A DNA stretch of 22,118 bases from NCBI GenBank assembly GCA_003667245.1, contig RCNN01000319.1:1-22118 (forward strand), in the 5' to 3' direction. Below, one piece after another: positions 1-8,718 of this stretch. The stretch is from Heterostelium multicystogenum. Lineage: Eukaryota; Evosea; Eumycetozoa; Acytosteliales; Acytosteliaceae. The notes under the pieces are model-generated. The model worked only from the letters and a program-made list of their open reading frames with translations, was not told where the DNA came from and ran no database searches. Every line of letters starts with the position of its first letter. Within the stretch, counting starts at the first letter, position 1. Both the position numbers and the translations under genes were made by a program.

Positions 1-84
1 GTTGTGTCCGACTCATCTGCCTGGTGCGCCTGTGACAGACAAGGTAAAGGCCAGTACAAACATTGCGAGCCAAACACGCTTCAT
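1..84 (-). CDS. N-terminus of an exported/membrane protein, probably the sensor kinase of the adjacent regulators (partial)
   Basis: An ATG at 84-82 overlaps the TGA of the upstream response regulator (83-81) as ATGA, the usual sign of translational coupling. The first about 19 codons read as a classic signal peptide: MKR, then a hydrophobic run WLAMFVLAF, ending TLSVTG. In this frame a TGA appears at 15-13, but a one-base shift just before it gives an open frame (ADESDT) leaving the window. I take this as another indel of the kind seen throughout. The family cannot be told from 28 codons. That it is the unorthodox sensor kinase (RocS/PvrS/BvgS type, which carry signal peptides and periplasmic sensor domains) is inference from the two response regulators next to it. 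Confidence 0.45.
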
Positions 85-745
85 GGCGAGCAAGGGTTTT
101 CTTTGAGCTTGAACAGGCCGTTATTTGAAGTCACACCCAGCTTGCGAAATGCAGCGGTCTTCTGGGTGCTGATCGTCTTGATACTGCGGTTGAATTTTTC
201 CGCAATTTCCGAGACCGTCATCCCCGCCAGGTAACAGCGAATAACCTCCTGCTCCCGCGCAGACAGCGAGGCCGCTTGTAACGCATCAAAACGACTCATC
301 GGTGGGTGGACACTGCTTTGCGTGGTCGCTTCGGCAACGCTGTACGACATCTCGGCGTTTAAATAGACCCTGCCGGATGCAACGGCGTGAATGGCGCGAA
401 CGAGAGCCGACAGATCCTCACCCTTGCCGACAAAACCGCGGCGCCCACCCGCAATGCAAGCGCAACGGTGGAGGGATCATGGTGTGCGGACAAAACCAAA
501 ATACGGCAGTCAGGGAATTTTGTACGGACCGCTCGAATCAATGACACCCCGTCCAGCTCATCCGGACCCAAGCCATAATCAAGCAGCAAGAGGTCCGCCG
601 GGGCATTAGGCATTCCAGCCATCAGCTCGCGAGTAGAGCCGTAGTTGCCGACCAATTCAAACAGTGGCTCTTCACTGAGGTGGGCAGAAAGACCATGGCG
701 GATAATCGCGTGGTCGTCCAGGAGGGCAATGCGAAGGCGTTTCAT
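81..745 (-). CDS. Two-component response regulator, receiver plus LuxR-type HTH, RcsB/RocA-like
   Basis: About 221 codons, the normal size for the NarL/FixJ class. The N-terminal receiver starts MKRLRIALLDDH (acidic pair DD), has the phosphoacceptor Asp in LLLLDYGLG, and a Ser in LVLSAHHD. The C-terminal HTH carries LSAREQEVIRCYLAGMTVSEIA followed by NRSIKTISTQK and KLGV, the hallmark recognition-helix motif of RcsB and related regulators such as RocA1 and EvgA. A one-base deletion near 440 shifts the frame inside the receiver; restored, the text reads GAAGFVGKG, the usual receiver end with its conserved Lys. It lies about 70 bases after the receiver-EAL gene and overlaps the next gene by ATGA, so the three are likely co-transcribed. 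A role in controlling the adjacent fimbriae is inferred from the Roc/Rcs/Pvr precedent, not shown. Confidence 0.85.
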
Positions 746-814
746 AATTTGGGTATACCAAGCTCGCGAGACAGCATGACTGCCGGGTGTGACTGGAAGC
801 AGATTAGTCAGTTT

Positions 815-2259
815 TTAGGCCGCGCGTACGGGTTTTCGCGAGGTCCGGATCAAAAGTGGCCAAAGCGGGTGCATCAGGTATTTCTCTGCGCGCCGGGTGC
901 AGGGCTCAAAGGTAGCAGTCGTGCGCTTCGCGTGTTTCTCCATCGTCAACCTGCTCAAGAAATCTTGCACCTCCATTGGTCTGGAAAGTACGAAACCTTG
1001 CCCGTTCGTGCACCCAAGCCTGCGCAACAATATTCGGCATGAGTCTGTTTCGATACCTTCGGCAACCACCGTCATGTTCAAGCGTTCGCGCCAATGCTAG
1101 CGTGGTCGCTATCACACGACGTGCCGTGGACTTGTTGTCCAGGTCGCGGATCAGCGCGCCGTCTATCTTTACTTCATCGAATGGCATGCTGGCAATTTGG
1201 CGGAGCGTCGCCGAGCCGGAACCAAAATCGTCAAGTGACACCCCCGAAGCCTCGAACCTTGAGCGCGTTAATCGCCGCCGACAGGCATAGTTCGTCCATC
1301 ACCGGGATGTCCTCGGTGAGCTCAATCTTCAGCAAGTGATTGGGCAAGCCCGCGCGCATCATCCGATCGGCCAGGCGTGCTGAAAAACCCCGTGTTGCAA
1401 AGGGTATCGACCGAAGCATTGACTGAGATTCGGGATCTCCAGGCGCATGCTTTGCAAGGAACACAACACCTCAAGCACCCTGGCCTTTACAAAACTGAAC
1501 ACAGCAAATGCAAGCCCAGTTTTGTTCACCAAAGGGATCAGTACCAACAGGTGAAATATCCCCATGCTCAGGGTGGCGCCAGCGTACCAGCGCCTCAGCA
1601 GCCACGATCTCTCCGTGCGCAAATCATGCTGCGGCTGGAATACCACGCGCAGCCCTTCCCCCGTAGCGAGCGCAATAATCACGTCGTCTTCACTCGGTAC
1701 ATCATTTCTGGCGGGTATGGCCGATGAGCTATCTTCGGCATCGCAAAAAGCCCGTGCAGCGCATCACTCATCGCCTTGGCACTGAAGGAATACAGGGTTG
1801 TTGCGACGAAACCGGCGGCGCATGCCAGCTGAGCGTGAGCATCGAGCGCCTTGATGGATATACCCTGCCCCGAACAGACGTTGCACCCGCGTGATGTTCC
1901 GCCAACGCGGTGAACGGCAGAAACGGTTCGGCGTCTGCCAACCAGAGAATGCGCGGGGCCTGCAAACTGCACGCTGAGCCATAGTGCTGCTTTAACGCGC
2001 TGGGTAACATCAGCCCATCGTTGCTGGTCGCACGAATCTCGGTCACCAACACATCCACCTGCGTTTGGCTTAGCTGCAGGCTGAGATCCTGAAGCCCTGA
2101 CACGACACTCAGATGATGGATGCCCAAAGAACGCAATATTGATAATAAACGCGCTGCCCGTGGAATATCAGACTCCACCACTATGACGTGCAGGCGCTCA
2201 AGTTCACAGGGCCCGCAGGCAACGATTGAATTCACGACATTTTTCCAGGAGTTAGACAC
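815..2259 (-). CDS. Receiver-EAL protein, c-di-GMP phosphodiesterase of the RocR/PvrR type
   Basis: About 481 codons over at least five frames. GTG start at 2259 with AAGG eight bases upstream. The N-terminal receiver (about residues 20-140) is degenerate: the acidic pocket reads VVESD and the phosphoacceptor strand VDVLVTEIRA has Glu where Asp is expected. The C-terminal EAL domain begins RVVFQPQ and contains AAEALVRW (EAL, about 1625), ISVNAS (Asn ligand), KIELTED (Glu), SLDDFGSG (Asp pair), FDEVKID (Lys), VVAEGIE (Glu) and GQGF (Gln). All metal- and substrate-binding positions I can check are present, so hydrolysis of c-di-GMP to pGpG is likely. In P. aeruginosa RocR and PvrR antagonise fimbrial expression from their partner regulators. 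Here the gene sits between the fimbrial adhesin and an RcsB-like regulator. The extreme C-terminus is uncertain because of indels. Confidence 0.83.
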
Positions 2260-2412
2260 TGCGCTACCTTAATGAACGCAGAAAACGGCCGACATAGGAC
2301 TGGGACTAAAAGCAACGCCCCTGGCTGTTTTAGGTGCTGTCACCGTGACTATTGCCTAGGAGTCGGCCTGTCGTGATGGGGCATACGTCAGCAATAGGCA
2401 ATGCTTACCTCG
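2260..2412. promoter_or_regulatory. Intergenic region between adhesin and receiver-EAL gene with two inverted repeats
   Basis: This 153-base gap holds a perfect palindromic element GTCAC-C-GTGAC (2339-2349) nested inside a wider inverted repeat, GGCCGAC (2287-2293) and GTCGGCC (2362-2368). On the minus strand the gap lies upstream of the receiver-EAL GTG start, so an operator or a separate promoter for the regulatory genes is possible. The arms are too far apart (68 bases) and lack a T-run, so this is not an obvious intrinsic terminator. Function is inference. Confidence 0.3.
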
Positions 2413-3560
2413 CTACTGATAAATAAGCGTGTAGTTCGCCACGGCATTTGCGCTAACCGGCCGTCACGGTGTTGGCGGTTTGCAAATAACGAGCGGAGAG
2501 GTTGACCGAGAACCCGGTTTGTGCCCGCAGCAGGTGAAATATTGAGGACGCGGTTCTGTGACAGTGGCTGCACTGCTCCGGATACGCCGCTGAATAGCTG
2601 GACACCAACGCCCGTCGCCACGCCTGTAACGGGCGTCAAACTCAAAGACACCGTTGGCAGCATCAATCGCCGTGTACACCGGGTCTACCCGGAAAGCTCA
2701 CGGTGTTGGGAACCCGCGTCCCGATATTGGTCACTGCCGATTGCGAAGCTGCCGGTATTGCACCCGCACTGGGGTTACCGTAATAGCCGGGAAACCCCGG
2801 GCAATTGGTGACGTCAATTTTAAAGTTCACCTGCTGTGTGCCTGAGCCTACGCCTTTGAACTCAGACGTTTTATAGCTACCCATTGGTACGTTGACGTTG
2901 GGTGTGTTACAGGTCATGGCGACCACATTGATGCTGCCAGTAACGCCGACTTCAGAAATCGAGAAGCGCCGTACTGGTTTCAACCACAGTGGAATACACC
3001 AGCCTGCCGAAATCACTTGCGCGGATAGTACCGGTGCCTACGGGACCTGTCTTGATCAAGACCAGTGCAGCTAAAGGGCCCAACTTCAATGGTAAGGTCT
3101 TGCAGCTGTTGCCGGTCCCCGTACAACCACTTTGGAACAATCTGCAATGTATTGTTACCTGCCCCCGCCGCTCCGGGGACAGTTTGTCCGGACCACCAGG
3201 AAACGCGATACCGGGCACTGAAGTTGCGTAGACCTTACCTGCGTAGCCTCCAGTGTTGAAATCAACTTTACTGCCAAACCATTAACGCTGAATACGTTGT
3301 AGGTGGTCACCGGTGACGTACGGTCAGTCGTACAAGAAAAGGTGACCCCTTCGCCGCTTGGTGAAACTCTTGTATATAAAGCCGTGTAACCGATGGCAGC
3401 GTCTCTGGGACGGACAAGCTACCAATGTTAAGCGCCATCGTGCCGTTGAACGGGCGCACTGCAGTCGCATACCCGCAGCTTGTCGCCGCGCTGGCGGTTT
3501 GGCTACAGCCCACAGGAGCAACCCCGCAGCTAACACACCAGATGGAGTTGCCATGTTCAT
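2413..3560 (-). CDS. Fimbrial tip adhesin / minor fimbrial subunit of the chaperone-usher operon
   Basis: About 382 codons. The ATG at 3560 has GAGG and AAGG upstream and is followed by a signal peptide (MNMATPSGVLAAGLLLWAVA) that ends, after a frame slip, near SQTASAATS. The length fits a two-domain FimH/MrkD-type protein: an N-terminal domain with paired Cys (ATSCGY, TFSCTT, GQVTIHC) and a C-terminal pilin-like domain from about GVTGSINVVAMTC to the end. Landmarks in the latter are NVNVPMGSYKTSEF, NCPGFPGYYG and the closing strand ANAVANYTLIYQ, which ends in the penultimate Tyr typical of subunits recognised by the chaperone. It is the last structural gene of the operon, 60 bases after the usher. 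The protein at 20133-21248 is a paralogue. At least four indels break the frame. Confidence 0.8.
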
Positions 3561-3619
3561 AACCTTGCCTCAGTGATAACGCTAAACAGAAAGTTGATCG
3601 GTTTTTTATCCGCAGACTT

Positions 3620-6208
3620 TCATCGCCCGGCACTCTTGTGAGTGCTGCTCTCATCGACCTCGGTCAGTCGCGTGTCGTCCAGGCACATCGCATTGGCCTT
3701 GAAAAACTGGCCCTGCGCTTTAACCTCGGGCACTTTCAAGCGTGCAAGCCTGAATCGTCCTGCCGCCCCAACTGACGTGCAGGCGTTGAGTGCCTTCCTT
3801 GACCCGCGCATACAACTGCCCACCCTGCCCCACGGTTCCTGCGGAATTGCCGGCGTCATCGACCACTTTGGCGCCAAACGGCAAAGGACTCTGGTCTTCA
3901 GTCGCACGCTCAACAACAGCGCATCGCCCCTGACCGTAGCGAAATCCACCGACAACGACGGCACCGGCACGTGGCGCTATCTGTTGGCTGGTCTCGCTCA
4001 ACTCCACTCCTTCGTCATGCCCTCAGGGTCGATCGCGATTTCATTACGTTGATAAGGCTGTAAATAACTGACGACCGCCGTACTTTGCCATCGAGCCGCA
4101 ACCCTGGATACCCACCACCTTTGCACCGGCCGCACCGGGCGCGTTGATTACCGCCATGGTTTCACCGCTGAAGGCGTCAAGGTCACCCGTTGGGGTGAGC
4201 GACAATGGCGCCGCCGCCGCCCCACCGAGGCACTGCTGTAGCCATCACCCTGGCTGAGGCTACCGTTGACGCGCATTTTCGAACTTGGTATTGGCCGTTA
4301 ACCGAGGTGCTGGTGGAGCGGCTCATGCCTTCGCGGCCTGCGGTCAGGCTATAACCGTACTCACGGTCTTCGCCGGCACTGCCACTCACGGTTGCCTGTT
4401 GGTTGTAGTGACCCTGGCTGTCACGTCCATCCGAGCGGATAGCTGCGGCACGTTGGCAGACGAGCCAAACTCCAGCGGCATGCTCAACCGTGAACAACAG
4501 GGTGTTTTCCATATCACCGAAACCGGCGCGGCTGCGGCTGAGGTTTACGCCATAATTGACGTACCCGAGTGCTTGCTGTAACCCATCTGGTATTTGCACG
4601 TCTCGCCCGGCTGGTTCCAGTAGTTCTGGGTAAAGCCACTCAGGGACAAAATGACCCAGCCGTCGAGGCTCTGGTCGACGGACAACGTGAGACGATTGCG
4701 CGGACGACCAAAGGTGGTCGTGTCGATGCCGGTCTTGTCGGGCATCCGAAAAAGCATCGCGTTGTTAAAGTCCAGGTAACCACTGGTGGAGAATCGATAG
4801 GCCGCCAGCGAGAAGTTGCTGCCGGTACTTTGGATATTTTTGCTGTAGGACAGGCGCATGCTTTGCCCTTGTTCGGCACCCGCCGCCAGCTCTGTGCGGG
4901 CCTGGGTCACGTCAACCGCCATCGCTCCGATTGGCGTGCCGAACGCAACACCGCCGAGCAGGGCCGTGTAGCCTTCACTCACCTGAGCGCCAGTTGAAAC
5001 CAGTCAGTGAGTTAGCCAGGCCGCGCTGGTAAGTGCCTTGCGCGAGCCTGGCCTGTTCATTGACGTAATTACTGCGGGTTTCGCCCACCGTCAGGCTGAA
5101 ACGCGTAGTGCCTGGGCGTAGCAACTGATTGACCGAGGCGTACGGCACAATAAACCATTGCTCGCTGCCATCGGCCTCAAGCACCGTTACTTTGCAGGTC
5201 GCCGCCATACCCCGTGGCATACAAATCCTCGATGGCAAAGGCGCCCGGCGACACGGTGGTTTGCAGCAGCAAATTGCCGCCCTGGCTGATGGATACCCGT
5301 GCGTTTGGTGCGCGCGATGCCACGCACCACCGGCGCGTAGCCGCGCAATGCATCGGGCAACATTCGGTCGTCACTGGCCACCTCGACGCCGCGATAAGCC
5401 AGGGTGTCGAAGATTTCACCGCTGGTATTGGACTCGCCCACCGTCAGCTGGCTTTTCAAACCGGTCAGGTCGCGCTGGGCGAAGGTATTGATCTGTTGGT
5501 ATTTGCCACCGTCCAGGGTTTGCCATCTGAACGATCCGTTGTGCCGAAGGCGCCAATCACCCACGTTTAGCCCGGCATTCAGCCCCATGTAAGCCGAATC
5601 GTACTGCCCGACTGGGTTTTTGTTCCGGTTGGCGTTGAAGTCGTAGCCAAGCATCGCCGAACCGACACCACGATCCACAGCTCCGGGCTGACATACCCAC
5701 GCGCGTTACGCGCATGGCGACCTGCGGAATACTGAAGTCCAGCTGCTGGGTGTCAGTGGAGAAAAACGCCGTAGCGCGTCAATCACTTCATTGATGACGG
5801 GGCACTGCCCCTGCGCCGCCAGCACGGCGAGCGCCGTTGAAGACAGCGTCTCGACGTTTACGCCAATCAGTTCCAGCAAACGCGTGTTCACACACACTCT
5901 GGGCTTCTTGCCCTGCTTGTCGGAAACGATGCGAATATCCTCCCGGCCGCTGAGGCTCGAGTTCACCAGGATATCGGCTCGGTACTCACCAGACATGACC
6001 GGATTACCGCTCTGGTATAACTCCAGGTCAATCCCGCTTGAACCGACCGGTAGAAAGGCATCGTTGAACTGCACCTCCTCAGCCATCGCCTGGGGCATCA
6101 ATAATGCGCTACAGATCAGGTAATTCGCCCCCCCCAAACTTTGGAAAGGCGGGCGTCAGCGCAGGGAAAATCCCTGCGGCAAATGCGCAGATCAAAAAGC
6201 GGGTTCAT
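3620..6208 (-). CDS. Outer-membrane fimbrial usher (FimD/PapC family)
   Basis: About 863 codons over at least eight frame segments, a normal usher length. The N-terminal domain after the signal peptide reads AEEVQFNDAFLP, then SGIDLELYQSGNPVMSGEY and RVCVNTRLLELIGV, as in FimD-type ushers. The barrel region includes NPVGQYDSAYMGLNAGLNVG, DWRLRHNGSF, and QVTVLEADGSEQWFIVPYA. The end shows the C-terminal plug/CTD text SPLPFGAKVVDDAGN, VGQGGQLYARV and KVPEVKAQGQFF. It assembles subunits delivered by the chaperone into fimbriae at the outer membrane. The start is uncertain. An ATG at 6208 overlaps the chaperone end, but the hydrophobic signal sequence (FLICAFAAGIFPALTPAF) lies in another frame, and a run of eight C at 6128-6135 is one base longer than the frame needs. 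Confidence 0.88.
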
Positions 6209-6998
6209 AAATTACCTGAACAGCAGAAGGGGGAAGTAACTGAGGCCTGGTATAGCTAGGGCGTGACAGGCTTTCGAACCGGGACCAACGCGCCGTAATC
6301 ATTGATGGCGCTGTATTCAACTTCCGCCCGGCAGCGGGCATTGATTTCAGATCAGGCAACGCAAAGAGCTGCGTCTCCCCGGGTGCAATCATTCCAGGCT
6401 CACTGAAAACGGTCTGACTGCCGGTAATCAGTTTCAAATCACTTTGTGATACATGAAACGCAGTGGGGTTAAATGCTTGCAGGGCGTAAGTTCCGCTCGA
6501 CTGCGCGATAACTTTAAACTGCACGGCATCCACAGCGGCTGCAGGCGTACCCGGCAACTTGGCGGACGATAAAAAACTTTAATTCGCGAGCGAAACGCCA
6601 TTTGCAAAACATTCTGGTCTTCGTGAGTTGTTTACTTTGGCGGGAATCTCCAACACGTTGAGCCAGAACACTGACTCTTTGTCACCGGACAATGGCGCGC
6701 CGGTAAACATCAGGCGCAAGCTCTGCCCTTGCCAGGATCGACCCGCGAAACAGGTGGCGAAATCACGAACGGCGCAAGAAGAATTACTGGGTGTCGAGGC
6801 AGGGTCGCCTTGATCAACCCAGGATTGAACCAATACCGGGTTGCTGCCTTCGTTGTTGATCTTTACCGTGACTTCCTTTTTATCCGCCGGGTATACCACT
6901 CTCGTCCCGGTGATAACCACAGAAGACATCGCCTGGGAACACCCGAACAAGGCCACCATCAGGACTGCATAGCGACACCAGGCTTTTTGACCGTGCAT
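6192..6998 (-). CDS. Periplasmic fimbrial chaperone (PapD/FimC family)
   Basis: About 269 codons. I chose the ATG at 6998 because GGGAG stands about 8 bases upstream and a signal peptide follows (MHGQKAWCRYAVLMVALFGC, then SQAMS). The first Ig-like domain reads VVITGTRVVYPADKKEVTVK with the conserved Arg, then VQSWVDQGDP and GQSLRLMFTG with a Pro/Asp-rich loop and VFWLNVLEIPAK. The G1-strand motif IKVFYRP (about 6570-6590), with the Lys that anchors the subunit C-terminus, is present but out of frame with the text before it. The second domain runs QFKVIAQSSGTYALQAFNPT to APGETQLFALP. It folds and caps fimbrial subunits in the periplasm. It sits between pilin (63-base gap) and usher (overlap), as expected. 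At least three indels are present. Confidence 0.88.
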
Positions 6999-7061
6999 AC
7001 ATTTTCTCCCGATCCTGCCAGCGCACCTGACTCGTTTCAGCGTGCGCCGACAGTTCAGCAT

Positions 7062-7602
7062 TTACTGATAGTTGATCGAGTAGGTCACCGAGCCTACGAC
7101 CGTGCCGGCGGTGGAAGCACCGCTGGCTACGTATTGAACGGCGTAAGGCAGTACAGCGGCGGCGCCGGTAACCGGCGTGCGCGCGGTGTTGGCGAGTTGG
7201 GTGCTATCGGCCGGCACGGATTACGCGACCTGCCGAGTCCGAGCAACTGGAATTGCACGTTGGTGGCGGTACCGGTGGCGTTTTTTAACGTTACGCGTCA
7301 CGAGTCAACGCCTGCGCCAGCTTCAAAGAATGCAGCGGCCGTGGCGATTTCGTGCCCTGGCAACGACTCAGTTCGATCGTGAAAGTTGGTAGCGCTGCAG
7401 TAGCACCGGCAGTCGCCAGCGAAGCAAATGCTGAGTCGAGGCAAAGCAACGGTCGCTGGCGTTTGCAGTGCCGTTAATGGTCGAGGTACAGGTTTGAGCA
7501 GTCCAGTTCGCCCGTGAAGTTGATGGTGCCATCGTTAGCCTGTGCGACCGACATGGCGAGCGTGGAGGTAAGCGCTGCGAAAGCAAGTAAGGTGCGGTTC
7601 AT
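7062..7602 (-). CDS. Major fimbrial subunit (type 1-like pilin)
   Basis: About 180 codons, typical for FimA/CupA1-like pilins. The ATG at 7602 has AAGG seven bases upstream, and a clear signal peptide follows (MNRTLLAFAALTSTLAMSVAQA), with the mature start near NDGTINFTGEL. A Cys pair (QTCTSTINGT and the later IELSRCQG segment), GTATNVQ, VTGAAAVLPYAVQY and the terminal strand VGSVTYSINYQ with penultimate Tyr are as in subunits assembled by donor-strand exchange. First gene of the operon and so probably the most strongly expressed. At least three indels split it; one near 7490 and one near 7390 are clear because pilin text continues in another frame on the far side. Confidence 0.82.
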
Positions 7603-8144
7603 AAGTTGCCTTTTAAGAATCTAAAACATCAGTTGGAAAAAGCCAGAAGGGCTAATTTTTTTATTACGCCTCGTTGCCAAACGTCTCTCTTGCCACGGTT
7701 CGCCAAACAGCGATCCAGCCGTTTGCAAGCGGTTAGCCCAGTGGTCGAACTAACAAGCCTCGCGCTATAAAAAGCTGTGGCTGCCGAACGAGTAACGATT
7801 ATGTAGGCCTGCAAGATGGGCGTATTTAAGGAGTGGTCCGAAATATAGGCACGCAACAATAAAAGTGCCGGAAGAGAAACGTATAAAGTTAAAAGGTGAG
7901 TCACGGCTGACGGGCGTGAGCGTTACTCTTGCGCCTGACCATGCAGCGCAGCTTCGGCTGGAGGGTTATTGACGTGTTGAGGCATGGACTGGCTGCGGGC
8001 GCATGGTGGCGCGAAGCGCAAAAGCTGATCGGCGGTGAACCGCGTAAGGCTGTCAAGTGCAGGTGGGGTCAATCACGCTGTGAGGACTCAAAGGACGTAA
8101 TAAATTTCGGAAACCACCTGCCGTGTTGCGCCTCAATGGTTCCT
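7603..8144. promoter_or_regulatory. Non-coding region upstream of the fimbrial operon
   Basis: This 542-base gap should hold the promoter of the fimbrial operon (minus strand). The 7600-7900 part is visibly more AT-rich than the surrounding genes. I could not settle on a sigma-70 promoter. A sequence loosely like an Rcs box, TAAGGA-N3-GTCCGA, lies at 7827-7841. A short hairpin lies close to the pilin start and is listed separately. I found no gene here that I can support. Confidence 0.45.
7641..7662. terminator. Terminator-like hairpin in the pilin leader
   Basis: AGCC (7641-7644) and GGCT (7650-7653) enclose a five-base loop. On the plus strand the hairpin is followed by AA and seven T; on the minus strand by a run of five T. 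The GC stem is only four pairs, so it is weak. On the minus strand it would lie about 40-60 bases before the pilin ATG, inside the fimbrial mRNA leader if the promoter is further upstream, where it could act as an attenuator. No plus-strand transcript is known to need it. Confidence 0.25.
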
Positions 8145-8697
8145 TCATTCCGGCATAACAACCAAGCCGTGATCCCGCAACCGCTCGCTCGAACGCCTGG
8201 GTACAGGCGACATGTTCTGCCAGCGTGTGGATCACGGTACTGCTCAGCCACGTCGGCGTGCCGCGGCCCGTGCCCATGAAATATCAGGGTCGGTGACGAC
8301 CCCGATATGCAGGTCCGGCACTTGCACGTTTCGATCAATGTTCAACTGCAGGATTTCTGCCAGCGGGACTTCCCGGCGAAACGCGGCATCAGACGGGTAC
8401 CAGCGGTCGATCAGGACGATGCTGCCTGGAGGCTGTCTAGCCAGCACGTGCCGGGAAATCCACGCGCGGCTATCAGCGAAGCGTTCACAAACCTCCCACT
8501 CCAGAGATCCAGGGGCCGGGATGCCTGGCGAGTCTGTTAAAAGAGGGTTCATTGGTTTTCACTTCTGAAGGGATCGCTTTTTTCTCTCGCAAAGCGGAAT
8601 CACCATTCTGTTGTCCAGCCCTCAGTGCCTTTTGTAACGGCTCCAGCCAATGTGGTTTTGCCCGGTGCCCCTTGGGCCCATCCATGGAAACAAACAA
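8145..8697 (-). CDS. Thymidylate-kinase-like P-loop protein
   Basis: About 184 codons, slightly short for dTMP kinases (about 200-215). The N-terminus reads FVSMDGPKG followed, after a one-base slip, by GKTTL, together a Walker A P-loop. Then come KTNEP (in the place of the TREP of dTMP kinases), FADSRAWISRHVLARQPPGS and VLIDRWYPSDAAFRR, matching the DRY/DRW motif and its following loop; PDLHIGVVTDP is the usual L-x-x-P-D strand. The C-terminus is read as ACTQAFERxLRDHGLVVMPE, stop at 8147-8145. It lies 21 bases after the hybrid kinase on the same strand. Whether it phosphorylates dTMP is unknown; many bacteria carry divergent tmk paralogues. The start is either TTG 8697 or the ATG four codons later. 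At least three indels. Confidence 0.68.
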
Positions 8698-8718
8698 CGG
8701 ACGGCCAGCCGCCTGGCC

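Noticed and set aside
2413..6208. Interpretation of the first fimbrial operon as a decayed pseudogene cluster
   Set aside because: Indels are equally common in the efflux, kinase and sulfur genes, and functional motifs are intact in all frames, so sequence error explains it better.
6729..7382. Longest plus-strand ORF over the fimbrial genes (217 codons)
   Set aside because: It is antisense to the chaperone and pilin, whose family motifs are unmistakable on the other strand.
7629..7904. Minus-strand ORF of 91 codons with a hydrophobic, leucine-rich start, just upstream of the pilin
   Set aside because: It has a GTG start without a ribosome-binding site, no recognisable motif, and lies in the AT-richer leader that should hold the fimbrial promoter.
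8059..8121. Eight-base inverted repeat GCAGGTGG / CCACCTGC
   Set aside because: The arms are 47 bases apart with no T-run and no nearby start; likely chance in GC-rich DNA.
7929..8279. Plus-strand ORF of 116 codons
   Set aside because: It runs antisense into the thymidylate-kinase-like gene, with low-complexity Arg/Cys-rich text typical of a shadow frame.
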